From assembly GCA_041552135.1 (NCBI GenBank), contig JBFELL010000036.1, forward strand, positions 1 to 19,098: 19,098 nt of DNA, in the 5' to 3' direction. Made by a program: the position numbers and the translations under genes. The notes beneath the pieces are model-generated. The model saw only the letters and a list, made by a program, of their open reading frames with translations. It was not told where the DNA came from and ran no database searches. Positions 6,289 to 13,219 of this stretch are shown here, piece by piece (position 1 is the first letter of the stretch; every line of letters begins with the position of its first letter). The stretch is from SZUA-186 sp041552135 (GTDB taxonomy: Bacteria; Pseudomonadota; Gammaproteobacteria; UBA9214).

Positions 6289-8345
6289 AACAGCCCATGC
6301 AACGCCTTGCCGCACAGCTGACCCGCTTCTCGCTGGTTGGCGTCGCGAACACCGGCATCGACTTCCTGTTGACCAACCTGCTGTTCCTGGCATTCCGGCC
6401 CGCCGGCATGCTGGGACTGACGCTGATATCGGTGGCGGCCTGTCTGGTGGCTGCAACCAACTCCTACCTGGTTAACTCGCGCTGGACCTTCACCGACCAG
6501 GCCGGCGACAGCGGACAGGTGCGGCGCTTCGTGCTGTTTGCTGCCCTCGGCCTGGTCGTCAACACGGCGGTGTTCCTGTTCCTGGTGCGCTACCTGCCGC
6601 TGCTGGTAACGCTGGACCCGGTGAGCAACCTCAACCTCGCCAAGCTCGGCGGTGTGATCTGCGCCATGGCCTTCACCTTCCTCGGCTACCGTTTCGGTGT
6701 GTTCTACTCGGCCGCGGTCGCCGGCTTTCGCCGCGACTGCCGCCTGGAACCGGCCGCCGGGGCACTTGCCTGGCGACAGTTGTGGGCCATCCTTGCACTT
6801 GCGCTGGCCGCCCGCCTGCTGTTTGTTGCGATTGCGCCGGTCGCCTACGGCGATGCCGTCAGCTACGCCTGGGTGGCCTGGTACACCGCGAGCGGAGAGT
6901 GGCACCTCGCCGACCCCTTCTGGCACAGCCTGTTCGACTTCTGGCAGGCCGCGCTGCTGCTGAGCGGCATCGGCCAGTACCCTGCGCTGGTGCTGGCCTC
7001 GCTGCTGCCCGGCCTGCTGCTTATCGTGCCGGTGTACCTGCTCACGCGCCGGCTCTACGGCAACCCGGCGGCACTGATCGCCGGCCTGTTCGTCGCCCTG
7101 CATCCGCGCCTGGTCGAGTACGCGGTCAACGGCTATGCGGAGAGCTTCTACCTGTGCGCCGCGCTGTGGGCCGTCTGGGGCATTACCACGGTCATCCAGG
7201 AGCGCGGCCACCGCGCCGCCTGGGCGACGATCGGGCTGGGAGCGGCCGGCTACGTCCTGGTGCGCAACGAGGCCGTCCTGCTGATCGGCCTGCTGGGCGC
7301 GGTCGCGCTGCTGCTGGCCGCAAGGCGGCGCCTCGACCTGCGGCTGGCGGCCACACCGCTGGCACTGTTCGCCGCCGGCGTGCTGGCCTATACCGCGGCC
7401 AGCCAGGCGCTGTGGGACCAGAGCGGCCTGTTCAGCAAGTCATCCAATCTCGGCAAGCAGCACGTCGAGACCCTGGACATCGCTGCCGCCGCCCGCGAGA
7501 CCTACGGCGAGCCGCTGGCCGGGGAAGCCACAGCCTCGCTGGCCGGCAGGCTGACAACGCTGGCCGCGCGCTGGCCAGCCAACCTGATGTACACCGCCGA
7601 GCGCCTGCCCGGCATGCTGCTCTCGCCGGTCATCATCCTCGCCATCCTGCTGCCACTGCTGGTGGCACGGCGTGGCCGAACGCCCGGTGACGAACTGCCC
7701 CTGCTGGCCTTCAGCCTCTGGCCGCTGGCCTTCTACCCGCTGATCCAGCTGGAACCGCGCCTGCTGTTCCCGACACTGATCGGCGCCGGCATCTTCGGTG
7801 CCGCCGGTGCCGTGGCCGCCGGCCGGCTGGTCGCCGGCGCATTGCAGCGGGCCTCGACCCGCCGCCTCGCCGAACACGGCGTGCCCGCACTGGTGCTGCT
7901 CCTGCTGCTGCCGCTACTGCCGGCGCTCGCCTGGAACTCGGAGCAGTCGCGCGGCTACCACCGCGAGGTCGGCGCCTGGCTCGATGCGCATATTCCGTCC
8001 GGCACCGGTATTGCCGGTGACGGCTACGGCTACGTCTCCTCCAGCAGCTTCTGGGCGGGCCGCAAGGGCGAGCCGCGCCTGTGGACAGAGCATGCCGCGA
8101 CCCTGGCAGAGGCGGCGCGCGAGCGCGGCGAACCGGTGCTGGTGCTCTACGAGGAATACCTGCGCAACGCCAACCCGCAGCTGCTGCCGGTGCTGGATGA
8201 CGGCATACCCGGCATGCAGCTGGCTGCCGGTTTCGAGTTCCCGCGCGTCGGCCGGGTACAGGTCTGGACACTGGACGGGGCGCTGGAGAACGTCGCCATG
8301 GCCGGCACATCGCACAGCAATAACACACAGGAGATCACACCATGA
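6285..8345 (+). CDS. GtrA domain fused to GT-C membrane glycosyltransferase
   Basis: The 686-residue protein begins with a GtrA-like domain (about 10-142; FSLVGVANTGIDFLLTNLLF, NSYLVNSRWTF, FVLFAALGLVVNTAVF), the four-helix family that carries polyprenyl-phosphate sugars across the membrane. From about 165 it continues as a GT-C enzyme of the ArnT/PMT type. After the first helix comes AYGDAVSYAW, with Asp190 as the likely catalytic acid in the first periplasmic loop; about ten further helices and a soluble C-terminal part follow. It should move a sugar from the polyprenyl phosphate made by the upstream protein onto a periplasmic acceptor. With the previous gene it gives all three parts of a Gtr-type decoration system in two fused polypeptides. 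Coupled by 4-base overlaps to both neighbours. Confidence 0.85.
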   Translation: MKQPMQRLAAQLTRFSLVGVANTGIDFLLTNLLFLAFRPAGMLGLTLISVAACLVAATNSYLVNSRWTFTDQAGDSGQVRRFVLFAALGLVVNTAVFLFLVRYLPLLVTLDPVSNLNLAKLGGVICAMAFTFLGYRFGVFYSAAVAGFRRDCRLEPAAGALAWRQLWAILALALAARLLFVAIAPVAYGDAVSYAWVAWYTASGEWHLADPFWHSLFDFWQAALLLSGIGQYPALVLASLLPGLLLIVPVYLLTRRLYGNPAALIAGLFVALHPRLVEYAVNGYAESFYLCAALWAVWGITTVIQERGHRAAWATIGLGAAGYVLVRNEAVLLIGLLGAVALLLAARRRLDLRLAATPLALFAAGVLAYTAASQALWDQSGLFSKSSNLGKQHVETLDIAAAARETYGEPLAGEATASLAGRLTTLAARWPANLMYTAERLPGMLLSPVIILAILLPLLVARRGRTPGDELPLLAFSLWPLAFYPLIQLEPRLLFPTLIGAGIFGAAGAVAAGRLVAGALQRASTRRLAEHGVPALVLLLLLPLLPALAWNSEQSRGYHREVGAWLDAHIPSGTGIAGDGYGYVSSSSFWAGRKGEPRLWTEHAATLAEAARERGEPVLVLYEEYLRNANPQLLPVLDDGIPGMQLAAGFEFPRVGRVQVWTLDGALENVAMAGTSHSNNTQEITP

Positions 8346-10033
8346 ACTACAGGCTGGAGCACGCTGAACACCGCGAGGCGCTGGGCTGGGGCATACTGCT
8401 CGCCCTTGTCACCACCCTGCCCTACCTGCTCGGTTACCTGGGCAGTCCGGCCGGCAAGTACTTCCTCGGCTTCGTCCTGAATCCCGCCGACCAGAACACC
8501 TACTTCATGTGGATGACGCAGGTCGCCTCCGGCGAGGTGCTGCTGCGTAACCTCTACACCAGCATCCCCCACGACGGTGCCATGCTGAACCTGGTGTTCC
8601 TCGCCACCGGCTGGGTCGGCCGGATGCTCGGCTCGCTCGACCTGGCCTACCAGCTGCTGCGGGTGCTGGCGGTCGTGCTGCTGGCCTGGAGCGCCTGGCT
8701 GTTCGTCGCCACCTTCGCGGCCTCGCGGGCACAGCGGCGCTGGCTGTTCCTGGCCGTGGTCTTCGGCGCCGGCATCGGCTGGATCTGGAACCTCTATCGA
8801 CTGGTGAACGGCGATTTCGGCGGCCTGGTCAGCGATACCGAGCTGCTGTCGCGCCCGCTGGACCTGTGGGTACCGGAGGGTTACGTCTTCTACAGCATGC
8901 TGGTGATGCCGCACTTCGCGCTGGCGATTGCCCTGCTGCTGCTGACGGTGCGTTATGCCGCCATCGGCATGGCGGAGAACCGGCTGACACCGACCATTGC
9001 CGCCGGCGTGCTGTGTTTCGCCCTCAGTTTTGTACACCCCTACGACGTACTCATCGCACTCGGCCTGGCTGCTGGTGTCGCCGGCCTGCACAGCCTGCAC
9101 CAGCGTCGCCTGGACCCGGCGGCGTGGCGGCATGTAGGCGTGCTGCTGCTGATCGGCAGCGGCCCCGTGCTCTACAACTACTGGATCCTCAACAGCAACC
9201 CGGGCATGCACGCCTGGCTGGTGCAGAATCACTCGGCCTCTCCGGAACCGACCAGCTACCTGGCAGGCTACGGCCTGCTGCTGCTCGGTGCGCTGCTCTA
9301 TACCCTGAAGCGGCGGCGCGAACTGGGTGCTGACCTCGCGCCCCGGCAGTGGCTGTTCGCCTGGCTGCTGATCCTGCCGCTGGCGCTGTACGCACCCATC
9401 GATTTCCAGCGCCGCCTGGTCATCGGCGCCGCCGCGCCGCTGGCCGTGCTGGCGATGTTGCTGCTGCTGGACTGGCTGGAGGCACGGCGTTTCGGCCTGC
9501 GCCACGCACGTGCCGCCACCCTCGCCGTTGTCATCGGCCTGGTGTCGTTGTCGAGCGCCTTCCACTGGCTGAACAGTTTCCGCAAGGCCAATGACCATGG
9601 CGGCGAGATGTTCGTGGACCGCGGCATGGTCGAGACGCTGCAGGCGATCGCCGGTGCCCCGGCAGGCAACGGCACGGTGCTGGCGCGCTTCGCGACCGGC
9701 AACCACGTGCCGCGCTTCACCGGCAGGACCACGGTCATCGGCTCGCGCGGCCAGACCGGCAATTTCGACCGCTTACTTGCGAGCACCGACGCCTTCTACC
9801 GCGGCGATATGTCCGATGCCGAAATGACGGCCTTTCTCGAGGAGCAGCGGGTCGACTGGGTCGTTATCGGGCCGCACGAGGCGGCCATCATGGCACCCGA
9901 CCTGAAGCAGCGCCTGGCGCGATTGGCGCTGCAGAGCTGGTACCGCGCCGGCGACGGTGCTTACGAGGTACTGCTGCGCACCCCCCTCACCGGACGCACC
10001 GAGGCGTCCGCTAATACACCAATGGATGGCTGA
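8342..10033 (+). CDS. Multi-pass membrane protein, probable GT-C glycosyltransferase
   Basis: The 563-residue protein has a cytoplasmic start, about ten predicted membrane helices and a soluble C-terminal region from roughly residue 415. The segment GFVLNPADQNTYFMWMTQ (43-60), directly after the first helix, holds Asp50 in a position typical of the first periplasmic loop of GT-C enzymes. SIPHDGAMLN and FVHPYDV are other polar loop motifs. I therefore read it as a GT-C-like transferase using a lipid-linked sugar on the periplasmic side, but it matches no named subfamily that I know. GGAG 8 bases upstream supports the ATG, which overlaps the preceding stop as ATGA. Alternative: a membrane protein of glycan assembly without transferase activity. 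Confidence 0.72.
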   Translation: MNYRLEHAEHREALGWGILLALVTTLPYLLGYLGSPAGKYFLGFVLNPADQNTYFMWMTQVASGEVLLRNLYTSIPHDGAMLNLVFLATGWVGRMLGSLDLAYQLLRVLAVVLLAWSAWLFVATFAASRAQRRWLFLAVVFGAGIGWIWNLYRLVNGDFGGLVSDTELLSRPLDLWVPEGYVFYSMLVMPHFALAIALLLLTVRYAAIGMAENRLTPTIAAGVLCFALSFVHPYDVLIALGLAAGVAGLHSLHQRRLDPAAWRHVGVLLLIGSGPVLYNYWILNSNPGMHAWLVQNHSASPEPTSYLAGYGLLLLGALLYTLKRRRELGADLAPRQWLFAWLLILPLALYAPIDFQRRLVIGAAAPLAVLAMLLLLDWLEARRFGLRHARAATLAVVIGLVSLSSAFHWLNSFRKANDHGGEMFVDRGMVETLQAIAGAPAGNGTVLARFATGNHVPRFTGRTTVIGSRGQTGNFDRLLASTDAFYRGDMSDAEMTAFLEEQRVDWVVIGPHEAAIMAPDLKQRLARLALQSWYRAGDGAYEVLLRTPLTGRTEASANTPMDG

Positions 10034-10054
10034 GCCTGAACAGGAGAACATGCC

Positions 10055-11272
10055 ATGCGAGTCACACCCATCGATGAACGCACATCCGCCGTCCTCGACA
10101 TCATGCGCTGGGTCGCCGCGCTGGTCGTGGTGCTCACCCACATCAACGACCAGGTGTTCCTGTCGATGGCGGAAACACCGGAGGAGAGCCGCACGCTGGC
10201 CTTCATGGCCTGGAAGCTCATCTCCGCCTCCGGCAACGAGGCCGTCATTGTCTTCTTTGTCATCAGCGGCTACCTCGTCGGCGGCGCCGCGCTCGCCGAA
10301 TTCCTGCGCGACGGTGACATCAAGCTGTCGAACTACATGCTGAAGCGCTGTGCCCGGCTCTACACCGTGCTGATTCCTGCGCTGGTCATCGGCGCCACCC
10401 TCGATATCGTCGGTTCGCAACTCAGCGGCGGCGAGAGCGTATACGCCGACCGGCTGCATCACCTGACCGTCGCCGGTTTCCTCGGCAACCTGTTTTACCT
10501 GCAGAACATCTTCGTCGAGACCTTCGGCACCAACGATGCCCTGTGGAGCCTGACCAACGAGTTCTTCTACTATGTCATGTGCGGCGTGTTCCTGTACGCG
10601 CTCTCGAAAAACCGCCGCCCGTTGCAGCGCCTCGGCCTGTTCACCCTGCTGGGCGGCATTGCCTGGCTGATCTTCCCGAAGATCCTGCTGTTCGGTACGC
10701 TCTGGCTGCTGGGCATGGCGCTCCGCGTCCTGCCGCTGCGCCGCACCCTGCCGATCGTGGTTTCCGCCGGCCAGTTCCTCATCACCCTGCTTGTCATCCG
10801 GGTGTTTTTCGAGTGGGAGTGGCGCGACACCCTGGCGGCGCACTACATGGTGTCGCTGGCCGCTGCCGTCAGCTTCTCGTTGCTGGTCGCCTCGCTGCAG
10901 GCCCGGCCCTCGAATGACAGCCATGCCCTGCCACGGCTGGTGCGCCATCCGTTCAACAAGTTCGCGGCCGATTTTTCCTACACCCTGTACGCGACCCATT
11001 TCCCCTTCATCATGTTCGTGCTTGCGGTGAGCGAGAGCCTGTTCGGCTGGGGCTGGCGCAGCGCCTACACCAGCGGCTGGGAGCTCGGCATCGTCCTGCT
11101 GCTGATCGTGGCCGTCATGGTCTACGCCTGGCTGATGTTCCTGGCGTTCGAGTCGAGGACGCGCACGGTCTATGAATGGCTGCGGTCCCTGCGTGACCGC
11201 CTGCAGGCACAGCTGCGTCAGCGGCTGGCGCGCAGAAACGATGAACCGCTCGGCCAGGTCAACGAGATCTGA
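10055..11272 (+). CDS. Acyltransferase family 3 membrane protein
   Basis: The 405-residue protein fits acyltransferase-3, the ten-helix membrane O-acyltransferases that acetylate surface polysaccharides. Arg18 and His29 form the family's R-X10-H motif in the first helix (RWVAALVVVLTH). FFVISGYLVGG, KRCARLYTVLIPAL, LWSLTNEFFYYV and FSYTLYATHFPFIMF are the other family landmarks. It probably O-acetylates the glycan made by this locus from cytoplasmic acetyl-CoA. There is no SGNH extension, so it is the short form. AGGAG lies 8 bases before the ATG, and the gene follows the previous one by 21 bases. It is the last gene of the rightward operon and converges on the ligase gene across two REP-like modules. 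Acyl group and target sugar cannot be read. Confidence 0.9.
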   Translation: MRVTPIDERTSAVLDIMRWVAALVVVLTHINDQVFLSMAETPEESRTLAFMAWKLISASGNEAVIVFFVISGYLVGGAALAEFLRDGDIKLSNYMLKRCARLYTVLIPALVIGATLDIVGSQLSGGESVYADRLHHLTVAGFLGNLFYLQNIFVETFGTNDALWSLTNEFFYYVMCGVFLYALSKNRRPLQRLGLFTLLGGIAWLIFPKILLFGTLWLLGMALRVLPLRRTLPIVVSAGQFLITLLVIRVFFEWEWRDTLAAHYMVSLAAAVSFSLLVASLQARPSNDSHALPRLVRHPFNKFAADFSYTLYATHFPFIMFVLAVSESLFGWGWRSAYTSGWELGIVLLLIVAVMVYAWLMFLAFESRTRTVYEWLRSLRDRLQAQLRQRLARRNDEPLGQVNEI

Positions 11273-11323
11273 GCAGGCGGCGGCTGTCCTCTGATGATGT
11301 GGTCGCAGCATGGCGGCAGGCCA

Positions 11324-11416
11324 GTCGGGTTACGCCCTGCGGGCTAACCCGACCTACAGACACCGGCAGATGACCTCCCGTAGGTCGGGTTAGGTGTGCA
11401 AGCACCGTAACCCGAC
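11324..11416. repeat. REP/BIME-like module 1 (two hairpins)
   Basis: One hairpin at 11324-11353 pairs GTCGGGTTA with TAACCCGAC, and a second at 11384-11416 pairs GTCGGGTTA with TAACCCGAC around GTGTGCAAGCAC. CTACA and GTAGG border them. The module is repeated 139-140 bases downstream. Located between convergent stop codons, it is probably used as a two-way terminator. Apart from the two modules, 11273-11582 holds nothing recognisable. Confidence 0.85.
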
Positions 11417-11462
11417 GTTGTGTTGATATTGAAACGTCCCACCGCAGCCAGCCGGCAGCCCT

Positions 11463-11556
11463 GTCGGGTTACGCCCGGCGGGCTAACCCGACCTACAGGA
11501 TACCGGCAGACATCCACCCGTAGGTCGGGTTAGGTGCGCAAGCACCGTAACCCGAC
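11463..11556. repeat. REP/BIME-like module 2 (two hairpins)
   Basis: This is a near-identical copy of the module at 11324-11416, with hairpins at 11463-11492 and 11524-11556. Loop differences such as GGTGTGCAAGCACC versus GGTGCGCAAGCACC leave the stems intact. It ends 27 bases from the ligase stop codon. Confidence 0.85.
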
Positions 11557-11582
11557 GTTTACCGGGGGTGACGTACAACGTG

Positions 11583-12950
11583 TCAACGCGCCTGCCGGGC
11601 CTGCGCCATGGTGTGCGCCAGCCAGGCGAGGCGCAGCTTGCGGTTGCGGCGCTCGCGGCGCATGGAGCGCTCCAGCCTGGGCAGCGCGGCCAGGAAGCCG
11701 GCCATGAGGAAGAACTCGACCGTGAGATAGGTCTGCCGGAACGCCCACTCGAGCAGCGACTGCACCCACAGCGTCGTCATGCCCGCGAAGATGCCGATCG
11801 CCATCCAGGAGGTGATGTCGTCCTTGCGCCGCAGCAGGTAGCGCAGCGCCATCAGGAAGAAATTGCCGATCATCAGCAGGAACACCACCAGTCCGGCCCA
11901 GCCCATCTCGCTGGCGTGCAGCCAGAAGACATTGTGCACGATGCCGCGGTCGCTCTCCAGCGGGATGAAACGCGCATAGCCGGTCTCGTTGATGACGTGC
12001 GAATAATTGTTCAGCCCCACACCGAAGAAGGTGTCCTTCGCCATGGCGTAGGCGGCATCGTTGGCCTGGTGGCGGCTGGCCTCGGCGGCCTCCGGCGCGG
12101 TCTCGAAACGCTCGATGATGGCCGGCGCCACCTTGATGATCAGCGGCAGGGCCGCCAGGAACATCAGTCCCACCGTCTTGAACTTGTGCGGGCGCGGCCG
12201 GTCCCACGGCGACAGCAGCGTGACCAGGCCGTAGCCCATCACCATCATGGCCAGTGCGCCGCGGGAGAAGGTTGCCAGCACGATGACCGTGCCCATGCCA
12301 AGCGCGCCCCAGTAGATGTAGCGCCTGCGACCGGCATTCGCGTCACCCAGCACGAACGACAGGAAGATCATGTTCATCATGTTGATGTACATGGCCAGGG
12401 TGTTGGAGTGTGGCGTGGAGCCCTTGGCGCGGTAGATGCCGTTCATGCGGTCCTGCAGCACCAGCAGGAACTGCAGGGCCACCATCCCGGCCAGCACCAT
12501 GAGAAAGAAACGCAAATCCTCCTCGCTGCGCAGGTAATTGTAGGCGACCCAGTACACCGCCATGGCGCGCAGGATCTTGAACACGCCGAAGCCGGCGTAG
12601 ACCGGCACGTAGGCCACGAAGATGGACAGCACGGCCAGGAAGAAATAGGCCAGCATCAGGGTGGCGTTCGGCGGCAGCGGCTCTGGGCGCTTTTTTCTCC
12701 AGCGCGGCGCCTTCGCCATGACGATGATCAGCGAGATGATCATCCAGTCCGTCACGCCGAACTCGAAGCCCTTGGTGTCGCCCCGGTACCACTCCATGGA
12801 GACAAAGTTGATGTCGATCAGGTAGCAGGTGGAGAACAGGGCACCGGCCACGAGCATGCGCTCCGCCCAGCGGTAGCGGATGCCAAACCAGGCGGCGACC
12901 GGGATGAAGGTCACGGTCATGCCGAGGAAAATGAGCTGCTTGAGTTCCAT
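11583..12950 (-). CDS. O-antigen ligase / polymerase-like (Wzy/WaaL) membrane protein
   Basis: The 455-residue, roughly 11-helix membrane protein has the landmarks of the Wzy_C/O-antigen ligase family: ATFSRGALAMM (SRG at 229-231), a long periplasmic loop with FFGVGLNNYSHV, and then VHNVFWLHASEMGWAGL (His339-Asn340, Glu348). Such proteins polymerise repeat units or transfer a finished glycan from undecaprenyl diphosphate on the periplasmic face. Which of the two applies here is not readable. Residues 422-455 are a basic cytoplasmic tail. No good ribosome-binding site precedes the ATG at 12950, so the exact start is less certain than for its neighbours; in-frame Met11 is the alternative. It is transcribed away from the initiating-transferase operon and shares its control region. 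Confidence 0.85.
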   Translation of the reverse strand: MELKQLIFLGMTVTFIPVAAWFGIRYRWAERMLVAGALFSTCYLIDINFVSMEWYRGDTKGFEFGVTDWMIISLIIVMAKAPRWRKKRPEPLPPNATLMLAYFFLAVLSIFVAYVPVYAGFGVFKILRAMAVYWVAYNYLRSEEDLRFFLMVLAGMVALQFLLVLQDRMNGIYRAKGSTPHSNTLAMYINMMNMIFLSFVLGDANAGRRRYIYWGALGMGTVIVLATFSRGALAMMVMGYGLVTLLSPWDRPRPHKFKTVGLMFLAALPLIIKVAPAIIERFETAPEAAEASRHQANDAAYAMAKDTFFGVGLNNYSHVINETGYARFIPLESDRGIVHNVFWLHASEMGWAGLVVFLLMIGNFFLMALRYLLRRKDDITSWMAIGIFAGMTTLWVQSLLEWAFRQTYLTVEFFLMAGFLAALPRLERSMRRERRNRKLRLAWLAHTMAQARQAR

Positions 12951-13045
12951 GCGAGACGTCTGATAGCCGTAATCTGCTGTTTGGTATTACAAGTTTCATG
13001 CCAGCCCTGCCAGCCCACCCGGCTGGCGATCCCGTGCGTGCTGCC

Positions 13046-13056
13046 TTGCAAACTGC
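13046..13056 (-). promoter_or_regulatory. Candidate enhancer-binding site, GCAGTTTGCAA
   Basis: The minus strand reads GCAGTTTGCAA, identical over 11 bases to 4454-4464. It lies about 100 bases upstream of the sigma-54 site at 13156, a usual spacing for an activator of that promoter class. Confidence 0.5.
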
Positions 13057-13155
13057 AACAGGACGGCCGCTCGCGGTTTCCATTTTGCATTGCATGATTC
13101 CATACGACAGGGCTGGATGGCCGCTGCGGCGCGCAAAACAGCGCTTGACGTCAGC

Positions 13156-13171
13156 TGGCACGGTAACTGCA
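13156..13171 (+). promoter_or_regulatory. Sigma-54 (-24/-12) promoter of the 13220-19065 operon
   Basis: TGGCACGGTAACTGCA contains the full TGGCACG of the consensus, exactly 10 bases between GG and GC, and CTGCA in place of TTGCA. It ends 48 bases before the ATG at 13220. This is the clearest -24 element in the window. Confidence 0.78.
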
Positions 13172-13219
13172 TTACCCCGGTCAGCACTGTTATCAAACCT
13201 GCAAACGGGGAACCGCAAC

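Noticed and set aside
11324..11556. CRISPR array
   Set aside because: Only two modules with internal dyad symmetry, 139-140 bases apart, and no short regular repeats with unique spacers; REP/BIME-like hairpins explain it.
13054..13069. Leftward sigma-54-like site (CGGCCGTCCTGTTGCA on the minus strand) for the ligase gene
   Set aside because: GG-N10-GC spacing and TTGCA fit, but the -24 half deviates (CGGCCG) and the site overlaps the GCAGTTTGCAA motif, so it is too uncertain to list as a feature. The ligase promoter remains unassigned.
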